Shown here one piece after another: positions 49,490 through 61,600 of a DNA stretch of 64,000 nucleotides. The first letter of the stretch is position 1; every line of letters starts with the position of its first letter. Source of the stretch: Ptychodera flava (Eukaryota; Hemichordata; Enteropneusta; Ptychoderidae). The notes below the pieces were generated by a model. It ran no database searches and was not told where the DNA came from. It saw only the letters and a list, made by a program, of their open reading frames with translations. Where the stretch lies: positions 37,830,747 through 37,894,746 of the forward strand of contig NC_091941.1 in NCBI RefSeq assembly GCF_041260155.1, written 5' to 3'. A program made the position numbers and the translations under genes.

Positions 49490-51087
49490 GCGCGTAATCA
49501 AGGCCAATATTCGAACTCACAATTTTCAACTATACAACTCAACATTCAACATTCAAACTCCCAATAATTTTCAACTATACAACTCCAAATTCAACATTCA
49601 AACTCCCAATTTTCAAATATACAACTCAACATTCAACATTCAAATTCCACATTTTCAACTATACAACTCCAATTTTCAACTTTCGAACTCCCAATTTTCA
49701 ACTATACAACGCCGCATTTTCAACTTTCGAACTCCCAATTTTCAACTCTACAACTCTACATTTTCTACTTTCGAACTCAACATTTGGGATTCCTATTCCC
49801 AATTTTCAACTATACAACTCCACATTTTCAACTTTCGAACTCAACATTTGGGATTCGTATTCTCCCTAGGCATCCCTAACTTGCTTCATTGTAGTTACCC
49901 ACGTTTTTCCTTCTGGGCTATACTACGTCAGAACGCGTCATAGTACGTCACATGACGTTTCGGAGTTTTAGAGTTATTCCTATGTGGCCCAAAAATATGA
50001 ACCGGAAACACTTGTGATGCTATAACTTCATGATTTTGGCCTACCGCCGACATCCGCCATCACTTAGGCCTAATTCGGTTGCTATCGTGTCGTCTAATGA
50101 CAAGAGCATGCGTGCGTGGCTCGCCATGGCTTATTATTTTAAAATTAACAACTCGCTTGTTAATTTCCACACTATTACAGCCAAAACACAACTCAGACAC
50201 TAAACACACCAAAGCACACACAAGACGAGATGGCTGTAGTGTGAAGCCACTAGCTTTCCCTTTATTACACGGTGACCACTATGTTCAACATCATGTATTT
50301 CACGTTGAGCGGCTTGCACTAGCTTGACAATACGCTCACTACACATTCCAATGCCACTTAACTGTGACAAAAGTCTCACAAGACTCTCACACCTACGTGA
50401 CACATCTCCCCGTCTGGTCAAGGTCAAGTGGCAGCCTAGACAAACTACCACTGACGTGGTCACGAACGAACTCGGTGTCGACGCGTCCATGTTCAAAAGT
50501 AACTGCGAGGTCACCATGTGTTTGGGACTCCCTAACAAAGTGATAAGTAGTTTCATGTAAAATGACACCGACGATTTTTTAAAGTCGCATTTGACTATAT
50601 GTATGCTCATTTTGGCTTGTGTTCGCTGGCTAGAGGTCTAGGGGGCCCTATGACTTCGATAGTTGACAATGGGGAATACGAATCCAAAATGTTGAGTTCC
50701 ATAGTCGAAAATGTGGATTTCGAAAGTTGAATGTGTGGAGTTCGAAAGTTGAAAATTGGGAGTTCGAAAGTTGAAAATGTAGAGTTGTATAGTTGAAAAT
50801 TGGGAGTTCGAAAGTTGAAAATGTGGAGTTGTATAGTTGAAAATGTGGAGTTCGAATGTTGAATGTTGAGTTGTATAATTGAAAATTGGGAGTTCGAAAG
50901 TTGAAAATTGGAGTTGTATAGTTGAAAATGTGGAATTTGAATGTTGAATGTTGAGTTGTATAGTTGAAAATTGGGAGTTTGAATGTTGAATGTTGAGTTG
51001 TATAGTTGAAAATGTGGAGTTTGAATGTTGAATGTTGAGTTGTATAGTTGAAAATTGGGAGTTTGAATATTGGCCTTGATTACGCGC
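49490..51087. mobile_element. Fold-back transposon with tandem-repeat arms
   Basis: Long inverted arms, about 49490-49864 and 50671-51087, start with identical termini (GCGCGTAATCAAGGCCAATA). They consist of 21-bp subunits alternating ATTTTCAACTATACAACTCCA and AATTCAACATTCAAACTCCC types, and end inward at GGATTCGTATTC. A single-copy core of about 800 bp separates them. Fold-back (TU-type) elements of sea urchins and Drosophila FB elements have this architecture. TA stands beside or near both ends as a possible target duplication. The stop-free frames through the arms are a by-product of the 21-bp (7-codon) period. Confidence 0.75.
50200..50610 (-). CDS. Unrecognised 136-codon ORF in the fold-back core
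   Basis: The minus-strand ORF lies entirely within the non-repetitive core. It starts MSIHIVKCDFKKSSVSFYMK, and its middle holds a polar, helix-like stretch (SLVRLLSQLSGIGMCSERIV). No transposase catalytic motif is visible. The plus strand also has open frames of 78-82 codons over the same bases, so the openness may reflect composition rather than selection. It may be cargo, a transposase remnant or chance. Confidence 0.25.
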   Translation of the reverse strand: MSIHIVKCDFKKSSVSFYMKLLITLLGSPKHMVTSQLLLNMDASTPSSFVTTSVVVCLGCHLTLTRRGDVSRRCESLVRLLSQLSGIGMCSERIVKLVQAAQREIHDVEHSGHRVIKGKLVASHYSHLVLCVLWCV

Positions 51088-51111
51088 CATACTACAAGAT
51101 TGGTCGGTCCA

Positions 51112-51732
51112 TGTTATGAATAAGCCAAAACTGCGTACCTATGTAACTTTTCAGAATTTACTAATCCCTGAAAAATATTTATCGCCGAATTGTAACTTTA
51201 AATATATTCAAGTTTTTGCTCGCTTCCGATGTTCGTCACTTCCTCTATAGAGGAAGGGCGACATTATGGTATTGATCCTAGACAAAGAATCTGTACTTTA
51301 TGCAATTCACATGATGTGGAAGATGAATACCATTTTCCGTTAATCTGTCTATTGTACAAAGATTTAAGAATGAATATCTGCCACTGGAGAGTTTTACTGA
51401 GCCAAACTTTGATAAATTTCAGAGACTTGTAAGTTCTGTAGACTCAGAAATATTAACTAATCTTTGTAAATTTGTATACAAAGCAATAGACCTACGAACC
51501 TCAAAAATATGTAGTGTATAGACATACGTATATATTAACTTATTTAGTATATATCATTTACATATTAGCTTGCTATCATGTGTTCAACGTTTCTTTCCTT
51601 TTCACTCATTTAAACAGTCTTCAATATTATAGTTACGTGATTCTGAGCGTTTAAGTGAACTTAGATTGGTTCACTCTTTTCTCCCCTAATAGGCCGGTGG
51701 CCTTAAAAAGCAATAAAGTTATTATTATAACC
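51112..51732 (+). mobile_element. 3' end of a LINE (non-LTR retrotransposon)
   Basis: The translation gives the C-terminus that follows the reverse transcriptase in CR1/L2/Crack-like LINEs. It shows FARFRCSSLPL, then a cysteine-histidine motif, RICTLCNSHDVEDEYHF with a later Cys, then EPNFDKFQRLVSSVD and KAIDLRTSKI, a stop near 51519, and a 3' UTR ending GCAATAAAGTTATTATTATA. Two frameshifts separate the three blocks (after SLPL and after YKDLR), and everything upstream is missing. It is therefore a 5'-truncated dead copy. It begins immediately right of the fold-back element. Confidence 0.7.
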
Positions 51733-51734
51733 AA

Positions 51735-52300
51735 TTTCAAGGCAATCACACAAGTTATTTAGGAGAAGATGACTATTTTTACCAAAGATGGGATAATTTC
51801 CACAAAATACAAGTACAAAAATTACACCAAAATTTGAACAACCCTGAGTACAGCTCTAGGTACATGCAAACCTAGTCTCAGAGCAATCAGACTAGCAATT
51901 TCAGGGAAGAATTTGGACCAAAAACAGGGAAAATAGGCTAAAAATTACAAATATGGAAACTTCACCACAATTTGCACACCTTTGATAGAGGCCACCCCTT
52001 GGAACATGCATGATTAAAGTTTCAAATTAATCAACAAACGGTTAAAGAAAAGACCCTCTGACCAAAAGTGAGAAAATTGCCCCAAAATACAAACACGCAA
52101 ATTTCACCACAATTTATATAGGTATATATGTACCTTACAAAAGTCACATAAAGGTACTTGCACACCAACTTTCAACCAAATCTGGCCTGTGTTTACAAGT
52201 TTTAGCAAATTGCAGGCTTTGTCTTTTCTTACATCATTTGCAAAAAAATTTTACACTAACATGTTCATCTGAACAAATTCACACCTCCATCCCTTGGTGC
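51735..52300. repeat. Degenerate tandem repeat, ~140-bp period
   Basis: At least three diverged units begin ACCAAA(G/A)... near 51779, 51917 and 52059. Each carries AAAATACAA and TTCACCACAATTT blocks at the same spacing, and two carry a GGCAATCA/GAGCAATCAGAC block. The period is about 140 bp. The array lies just downstream of the ependymin-related gene. Confidence 0.6.
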
Positions 52301-52477
52301 ATCTATACACCAAATACTAGATGGTAGGTGCTGTGACTTTTACATTTTTGCACAGTGGACATACATGCATACATTCATACATACATACCAAAGCACTCTT
52401 TGGCATATGGTATACAACATACAAATGTGAGCTGAAAATGACTAAAAATCGTAAACAGCCTTTACATCAGATAAAAA

Positions 52478-52483
52478 TTTATT
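52478..52483 (-). terminator. Poly(A) signal of the ependymin-related gene
   Basis: AATAAA on the minus strand, about 180 bases past the stop codon at 52661-52663. Assigned by position only. Confidence 0.35.
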
Positions 52484-52660
52484 TTAAATTTATCAAACAG
52501 TTTACAAAAATGTCATTATCTCTTAACCAGTTAATGTAAATGATCTGCAGTTGCTATCAGCGATGAAGTGTGAGTTTTTCTCCTATTAAAATATCACTGC
52601 CAAAACATCTCTGCATACACAATCCACTGTGGGGGTTCAACACCAGGTCCTATCGCTTAT

Positions 52661-55600
52661 CTACATACACTCTTTTGGTGGAATGAAGATATCTGGATCA
52701 AGAATGCCCGCTGTAATATCAAAGAAACTGTAAAGGAAAGTAGATTGTTAAAATAAAATTAATGATTTTCATACAACAAAAGCAGAACAACATGTTATAA
52801 TGAACAGTGGGCAGTACATCTGGAATTTACAATCACAAGGATAAGCTAATTATTTATCCCTACAGATGGTTACTGTTTAGTGACTGCATCCGATATCATC
52901 AAATGCCCCCTGATACTTTGTCTAACTTCTTGTTCAGAGGGCGATTGAATAATAATGAATTATACAGAATTTTATTCCACTCATCCAGTCGTAGTATGGT
53001 TTTGCATATCGGAATGTTTGATTAGTCTGCAAGACCAAAGAGATTATTTTGATGACAGATTATCGGTTCAGTTTTGGATGCGGCAAGGTGGGTTCCTATT
53101 CACTTGAATAATGAACACTGAAGTGAGTGTTAGCTCCAGTACTGGTTATGAATCTCATAGTCACCACAGAACAGTTTAAAATCTGAGAAATTGAGCATAT
53201 TCACCATAAAACAGGTTAAAGAAAAGATTTTTGAAGTTAATCGGGGTAACTTTAAATCTCTAAAGGGCAATTAAGAGTAACTCTGGCCATAATAAATACT
53301 AGTGTAATCCAAACAAGGCTTTCAAGAGAGCCTTGAATAAGCCTTTGAGCTGTTCAAAAAACAAAGTGATGCGACAATTCATTCTTGGCAGACTGTAGAG
53401 AACACACAAATGATCTAGAGTTGACACATTTTCACCATTATTTCCTTGAATGTTGGTTTTCATTTGAGTCTACTTGACAACAGTGGAGTCATTTGAATGT
53501 TGCATGTCGTGAGGTTTAAAATGTTCTCAACAACACTCTTTTGTTACAAACTGTATTAGTTATCAGAGGCTTAATCATTCTGTCAGCTAATGGCAGAACT
53601 CTAAATTAGACCTGCTGAAAATTTACCAATATGTGATGCATATTCACGGCCAAGCACAACACGAGGTTATCTATCACAAAACAGATGAATGAAGTTTTTA
53701 ATTCTTTTGTTTTAGTGTTCACATAACCTCTTCCCTCCTCAAATTCGTCGCAATTACCCACTGCAAGTTTGGCATGAGGAAAATCAGTCAAGAACTGATT
53801 CCCCATATCCCTTAATGAGGGAATATACATTGTATTGCATCAGAACTCAGTATCCGAGATGAAACTAATTAATTATGGGTTGTGACTGACACAGAGTCAA
53901 GGGAAGCTAGATCCAGATTATTCAGTCATACTGCTGTCCAAAAATTTACAGTTGCTTGGTATCGATATGAACACATTGGAAACATCTCTCTGGTTGTGTG
54001 TACATGTACTTTGTGCCTGTTTAATCATGTAATTTTCGTAAATACACCACTGTTCTTTTCATAAACAAACAGTGTGTATACATGTAGGTTGCTGGTTCAC
54101 TTAAACTATTATCAGTAATCTAATGGGAAAATAAGGGACAAATAAATAAATCCAGAACCAATCTTTTGTTTACATTCTGAATAATATGAAATGAATCAAC
54201 AATAAACAAATCGGAATATGGTAATCAGACCCTGGAATTGAAAGGTTACCCTTTAACTGACTCCTCTAGTCAGTAGTGCTTGCGGCATATTATCAAAGAT
54301 TTGAAGGACTCACTCAGTGCGGACAACTCCAGTCTTATTGCTGAAATAAACTTCAGAGACAGGTCCGCAGCCCCTCAGTGTCCAGCTACCAGCATAACGA
54401 CCTGCAGCACAGAGGGACAAAACAGCATAAAAAAATTGTCAGTCAGTGATAATATTGACTGGTATAACAGCATTATAACTGGTAGATATTTTGCTTTGTA
54501 GAGTATGTTGCTTTGTAAAAAAAGGGATGACTTTTGTATTGTCGTTTATATTATGCCTTCTACATTTAATTGTGAATAACAAATTGGACATTTAGTCTTT
54601 ATGAGCCAAAGTTACTTTCAGTGCTGAACTTTACAAAAACAAATCAATAATTTGTTATTGACAGTGCCAGCGATCACCTTGATTTGCAGTCTAGTGTATG
54701 CATGTCATTTTGTATTGAGATCACAGCTCTTTTTGATGGGACATATGGTGTGATACATACCATGAGATTGTTTTTCAAGGGCCTTGACAAGTGACATGTT
54801 TTGCGTACATGATTGCCACTGACCCAAGCGTAATTCTTACATCAGTATCGTATCTAAAGCTCGCATGATTTCTAGTTTGAAAGATATAGAAATACTTCTG
54901 ATTTGTATGTTGAATTATCTATTACATCTTTTTTGAAATTTGCAGTAAACGGCAAGCATTCAGAGGGTAAGAGTATGACTATCTGTATACGATTTGAAAA
55001 GGAAATCAAGTGCTTCATGCATTTTTTGCATTTTTCTGTAAAACACTAAAGCCATACCCAATCGATGATGTGAATTTCGGGAATAGTGAAGTCACACCCT
55101 CATGCAGAAAGAATTGAAAGTAATTTTATTGACACAAAAGAAACATTCTTTTGTTACAATCCATATCCCCACTTGTAATAGAGAATTTGTCAGTGGAAGT
55201 AACTAAATCGAAGTCGATATGATACGCATGAAAAAAGCAATGAGGGTGTCAAAGACCTGTCTGTGACTGATGCCCATATCGGATTGGATTGTAAAAAAGT
55301 AGACATTAGCATGAATGGCATAGGTTAATGTCTTTTTAGCAAGTTAAACAGAATGAGGTATATCATGCACTGGCTCAAAATCCGCTAATCTGCAAGAAAC
55401 TGGTCCAGGCATGTAAAGGCTTTTGACATAAAAAAATCAGAAGGCCAGATGTAGTAAAAAAGCCCCTGTTTTGAGTACAAAAAGAGACTCACTATAGTTA
55501 TTTATTAATATTGCTAAATGCCTTTCTTTACTATTAAATCTTTGTATGATAAACATCTGCAGCACCTTTCATTAGATTTGGTGCAGTCATTCAGGATATA

Positions 55601-58600
55601 GATCACTCATTACAAACATTCTTTCCCTGTTTACTACAGAAAAAAATGGGGTTGGTCAACACGATTGTGGTGAAAATGTAAAGCCAAGCTGGGCTGCCAC
55701 CCTAATTAAAAGGTCTTTCAATTAGCAATTAATTGACATTGACAGATTATCACCTGTACCAAAATACATAAATTTGATGCAGTGCTTCTAGACTCTTACA
55801 CCATAAATTCATTATGTACGCAAATTAGCCATTAATTTAAACGATACTGGTAAGTGTTGTTGCATTCTATTACAGCACTGTGAGATCAACATCTTTATAA
55901 ACTTTTATCAAATTTGATGCTGTACTTCTGGACATATCAAACTAATTAAGAAAGTTCTTTAAATATGAAAATTAAAATTAACTAACTTGACACTAATAAA
56001 CGGCTTTATTTACTGTTGAATCAATGTGAGCACTATAGCTGTAGACATTTTCATAAAGTTTGATGGAGTATTTCTTGACATCAGCCTTATTATGAAAATT
56101 CGTTAAATGTGCAATTCAGCAGTCAATCGACAAGATACTGCTGCATACTTTTGCATGCCTTACATCACTGTAAGATCGACATCTGTACCACGTTTCATCA
56201 TGTTAAATGCAGTACTTCTGGACATATCAAACAAATAATGAAATTTCATTAAATATGCAAATTAGCAATTGATTAACATGACACTGAAGAACATCTTTAT
56301 TCGGTGTTAATGCAATGTGAGCTCAACATCTGTACAAAGTTTCATGAAATTGATAAAGTATTTTTTGACATATCAGCCTAATGACAAAAAATCATAAATA
56401 TGCAACTGAGCAATTGACCTGATACTGCTACATGTCTTTGCATGCTATAACGACTATGAGATCAACATATGTACCAAGTTTCATTAAATTTGCTGAAGCA
56501 TTTCTCGACTTATCACACTAATTACGGTGGTTCATCAAATATGCAAATTACCAATTAATTGACGTGATACCGCTTAATGTCTTCACACAATATTACGATA
56601 CTGAGGTATCAACATCTGTACCAAGTTTCTTCAAATTTATTGCAGTATTTGAGGACATGGCACAATAATTAGGAAAGTTCAATAAATATGCAGATTAGCC
56701 ATTAATTATCATGATAGTGCAAACATCTTTGTACACTATTATAGGACTTTGTGCTAAAGATCTGTAGCAAGTTTAATCGAATTTGCTGTAGTTTTTTTAG
56801 ATATATCATCGTAATTACAAATATTTATCAAATATGCAAATTAGCAATTAATTGTCATGATCAACATCTGTACCAAGTTTGTTGCTACCTTTGATACTGT
56901 ATTCTGATACTGTATTTTACTTTTCTGGGTAATAAAATACTACTATACTACTGCTACGATCCTGCTAAATGTCTTTCCACACAGTTACAGCATTGGTATA
57001 TGAACATGCGTACCAAGTTTCTTTAGATTGGAGAGAGTATTTCTTGACATATTATATGAAAGTTCATTAAATATGCAAATTAGCAATTAAAATCGCACTG
57101 ATGAACATCTTTATTCACTGTTTATGCAATGTGAGCTCAACATCTGTATCAAGTTTCATGAACTTTGATAAAGTATTTCTTAACATATCAGCTAATTATT
57201 GAAATTCATTAAATATGCAAATTGGCAATCAATTGATATAATACTGACATATGTCATTGTGTGTTATTAGAGATCAATGTGACCAACATTTGTACACAAA
57301 GATTCATGAAATTTGTCTCTCCAGACAGAAAGCTTTTTAAAAAAAAATTACTAATTATGCAAATTAGCACTAACTATGCATGCGACACCTTAAACTAGGG
57401 ACATGCATACTTATGGCATTGAATTTATCCTTGTACCAAGTTCGAAAGGAATTGGCTCAGGCATGTCTGAGATATCTGCGAGGACGGACGGACGGATGGA
57501 TGGACGGAACCCAAACCATAAGTCCCCTTGACTTCGTCCGCTGAGACTGAAAAACGAGGTGGTGTTTCAGGTGATGTCGAATTCATTTAGGTATAAGATT
57601 ACATGATTCACAGCGTAACTTGCAACTTGAACTACTTTGGATTGTGTATCAATTTTCACCAACCCTGCTGCACATGTTGTGCACAGATATTGTATTATTA
57701 TGCATATAATTATTTCGCGTTTGTTGTATTCATTGATTCTTTAGGTATAAGATTACATGATTCATAGTAAGACTGGCATCTTGAACTACTTATGGGTTTT
57801 GCATCAACTTTCACTAAGCGTACTGCACATGTTGTGCACAGATATTGTATTATTTTTTTATACTGTAAAACAAGTCTTTTTAGCCAGCATCCTTTTTTTA
57901 GCTAATTTAGCTAAGTGTCTAAATTCCCTAATTTAATATGCCGCTAATTTCAACTTTTCCTCATATAAACTATGATAAGGATGTCTTTTAAGCTAAATTA
58001 AAAACCTGCTGATTGCAATCAAAATCCAAAGTTGCTAAAAAGCATGCAGCTAATTCAAAGTGTTTTACAGTATATTGCAATTGCAGTATTTGTAATCTAT
58101 GTAAATTCTATACAAACTCAAGTTGTCCAAAAAGTAAGTTACTGTTCAAGTTGTTCAAAACAGCAATGGAAGGGGAAAGAGTCATTGGAACTGCTAAAAG
58201 CCTGTGGGACCCAAACAACCAATGTAAACACTGTATCCAAGTTGAGTTGGTAATTGATAAAAGTTTTAAAGCAAGTTCTGACATAATGTGCATCAAAAAA
58301 TTTAAAAATTGCAGCTATGTTCATGTGATGAATCTATACATATCGTGTATGAAATACACTGTTTGTCATCAAGAAAGTGTCACAGGCACACTGCACTTCT
58401 GACGGCCCCTCTCTGTAAAGCAAAGCCCGTCACTGACCGTGTTCTGTCTGTCCTCCCCATAACTGCACTATGACGCCCGCTCCTTCTGCTGCCAGGCTGC
58501 CAATGGTAGTCTCACCGTAGAAAGTAGCATTGTTGGGAACACGAACGGGGCGGAAGGGTCTGGTAAGATCGATCACTTTGCATTCCTTGGTTTTCATATT

Positions 58601-61600
58601 CAGCTTGTATTCTTTACCCTGGGTAACGAACAAATGATCGCATCGTGAATGAGCCATGAAACTGAAGACAACTTTTTGTATATTTTGCAGGAGTCCAACT
58701 GGAAGCAACTGTTGCATAGGTTCATATCGTTATGGCATGGAAAATTGTCAGAAATCCGCAGCATTTGACAGCCCTTAGCAAATATAATATGCCGTTAGAT
58801 CTTGGGAGTGGATGCCTAGAAATGATATTCAATTGTTTCCACTTTTCTAGGATTTGTTACACGTCAATATCCATATGATAATTTGAAATTCATGACATCT
58901 CCCTAAAATCACACTGAGGTCTAACTAAAGATCGCATCACTAAGTCAAATCAGCATGAATGTCACTTGACATCAGAAATGACTGCGGATCTTATGCAGCA
59001 CAAATGACACTAAACATGGATGGGATAGAAAAGAACTGGTGATATTGAGTATGGAATCAAATATTGATGGCTAAAATGGTGATCTTATTGGTCAAGATAT
59101 GAAAATAAAAGAAACACTAGTTGTGATATAACACAGCTGGAACATGCTTAAGCTTTCAATTAGAGAAAAATACCCCTTTTAACATTCACGAATTTTCATT
59201 AACTGTAAGGTGGTAATAAACTACCCTAGCAATGGGTAGACCACTCAATTTTGACGAGTTTACTCTATATATGCACTCACTACCACTTGTGAGTTTTTAT
59301 TTTATGAACTGGTCAAAATCTCGGCTCATTTTGGTGTAGGATTATCTTTTCACACTCCTTCGACATTTGCAAAATATTGCACTTTAGTGTAGTTGTTAAA
59401 TGTATAAAAACACTACTACTGTCATCATAATTTTCTTTTAAGTTATATCATTCTAGTCCATATTCATTCATATCAAATGCTGAGTGAAACATATTTACAC
59501 TGATAAAAGTTTTCTTCTTCTCTAACGCAGACAGTATTATGTAATAATAAGTTTGCAATGCATTAGTAAAAATAACCACATAAGATGATACACTGGTCTC
59601 TTTTCCTGTATTAGTCACGAACATGGATAAGAAAAACCATTTTCTTAAAAGTGCTCTGCCCATGTTATATTCTGGTTTTAGAATATGCAAATTCCCATTT
59701 GTCAAATGATATGCACACATTGGGCATAGGGATAGTGAATGACCTAGTAGCAATCTTCAAATGAAAATACATTTCACTCGTGCAATTTACACATAGAACA
59801 CGTACAGTTTGACAACAAATCGATCCACACTTGTGTTCTCACACTCATGGCTTACCACGGATGTGAGATTTTACCATAACCAACCGGGCTTAGTTGTGTG
59901 GACTTGGCAGATAAAAGCTAACAATATTATCCCAGTGTAGAATCTCCTGGTTTCATTGTCAAGCAAATTAAATTCACATACAACTGGAATGACATCCCCA
60001 ATATATTTTATCCTAAATGTGCCCTCTATGCCATGATTGAAGAATTCCAACTGTGATGTTGCAAAATGTAAAACAGGCTCCACTGTTTGATTTGTTTTTC
60101 AACTGAAGACTGACTGGAGATCTGACGTTTCGGCTTACCTCTTGATAAAGAAATAGAGTTGCAAAGTTATCTTTCTTGTCTTCAAGATTAACTTTATCCA
60201 CCACACGGATTCTTTGATTGCGTGCATCGTAGGCCATTCTGCTCCTCATTTCAAATTGTTTGCTGATATCATACTGCAGTCATAAATAAAAAAAGTGAAG
60301 ATCAATAGTATCAGAAACAAACCATAAAGGCCATCCATGGCCAGAAGTCGGGATTTTTTCATTTTAGACATTTTTACATTTTAGTAGTGCATGTTTGACA
60401 TGTTAGGTCGGAACCAACGTGCCTAAAATGCCAAACGTGCAAACCTATCGTGTATCGTGCAGACCTAACGTTAAAAAACCCATGTCTAACATGCATAGCA
60501 TTTTAGGGCGTACAAATAAGTCCTATTCTATCATGCCAATCGTGCAAACCTATCGTGTATCGTGCACGCCCAACATGTATGCACCTACACGTGTATATCA
60601 TGACTGTACGATTGACATATGGTACCATTCGACTTATATGGACATGCACGTTAGACATTTTAGACACGTTAGGTCCGTACACGTTGGGTCATCACGTTAC
60701 ACGATAAGTTTGCACGATTGGCATGATAGATTTTGACTCGTGGACAACCTAAAATGACATACACGTTAGACATTTTAGACACGTTAGGTCCGTACACGTA
60801 GGTCGCACGTTACACGATAGGTTTGCACGATTGGCATGATAGAGTTAGACCTTACCGTGTTGTTGGCCATCACGTGAATCTTGAGACATATCGTAAGCTT
60901 ATAAGGTGCCGACCTAATATTTACGGAGCTAACGTGTCTAAAATGTCTAACGTGTATGTCATTTTAGGTTGTCCACGAGTCAAAATCTATCATGCCAATC
61001 GTGCAAACTTATCGTGTAACGTGCTGACCACGTTAGGTTTGCACGATCTTGTATCATGCAGACCTAACGTGTACGAAACTAACGTGTCTAAAATGTCAAA
61101 CGTGCCATTTTAGGTTCTCAAATGGGTCGAAATCTATCATGCCTATCGTGCAAACCTATCTTGTATCGTGCAGACCTAACCTGTACGGACCTAACGTGTC
61201 TAAAATGTCTAACGTGGATGTCATTTTAGGTTCTCAACATGTGTCAAAATCTAACATGCCTATCGTGCAAACCTATCGTGTAACGTGCCGACCAAACGTG
61301 TACGGACCTATTAAACGTATCTAAAATGTCTAACATGTATATCATTTTCGGTTCTCCACATGCGTCAAAATCTATTATGCCAATCGTGCAAACCTATCGT
61401 GTATCGTGCACACCTAACGTGTGTAAAATGTCTAAATGTCTAACGTGTATGTCATTTTAGGTTCTCCACATGAGTCAAAATCTATCATGCCAATCGTGCA
61501 AACCTATCTTGTATCGTGCAGACCTAACCTGTACGGACCTAACGTGTCTAAAATGTCTAACGTGGATGTCATTTTAGGTTCTCAACATGAGTCAAAATCT

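Noticed and set aside
49356-49943. 195-codon plus-strand ORF
   Set aside because: It runs through the 21-bp tandem repeats of the fold-back arm. A period divisible by three keeps the frame open, and the peptide is a simple FNYTT/FELP-type repeat.
50638-51090. 150-codon minus-strand ORF
   Set aside because: The mirror of the previous case in the other fold-back arm.
53606-53830. 74-codon minus-strand ORF as an ependymin exon
   Set aside because: It does not match the family pattern and would break phase between 54314 and 52727, which join directly.
54280-54501. 73-codon plus-strand ORF
   Set aside because: Antisense to the ependymin-related exon at 54314-54401.
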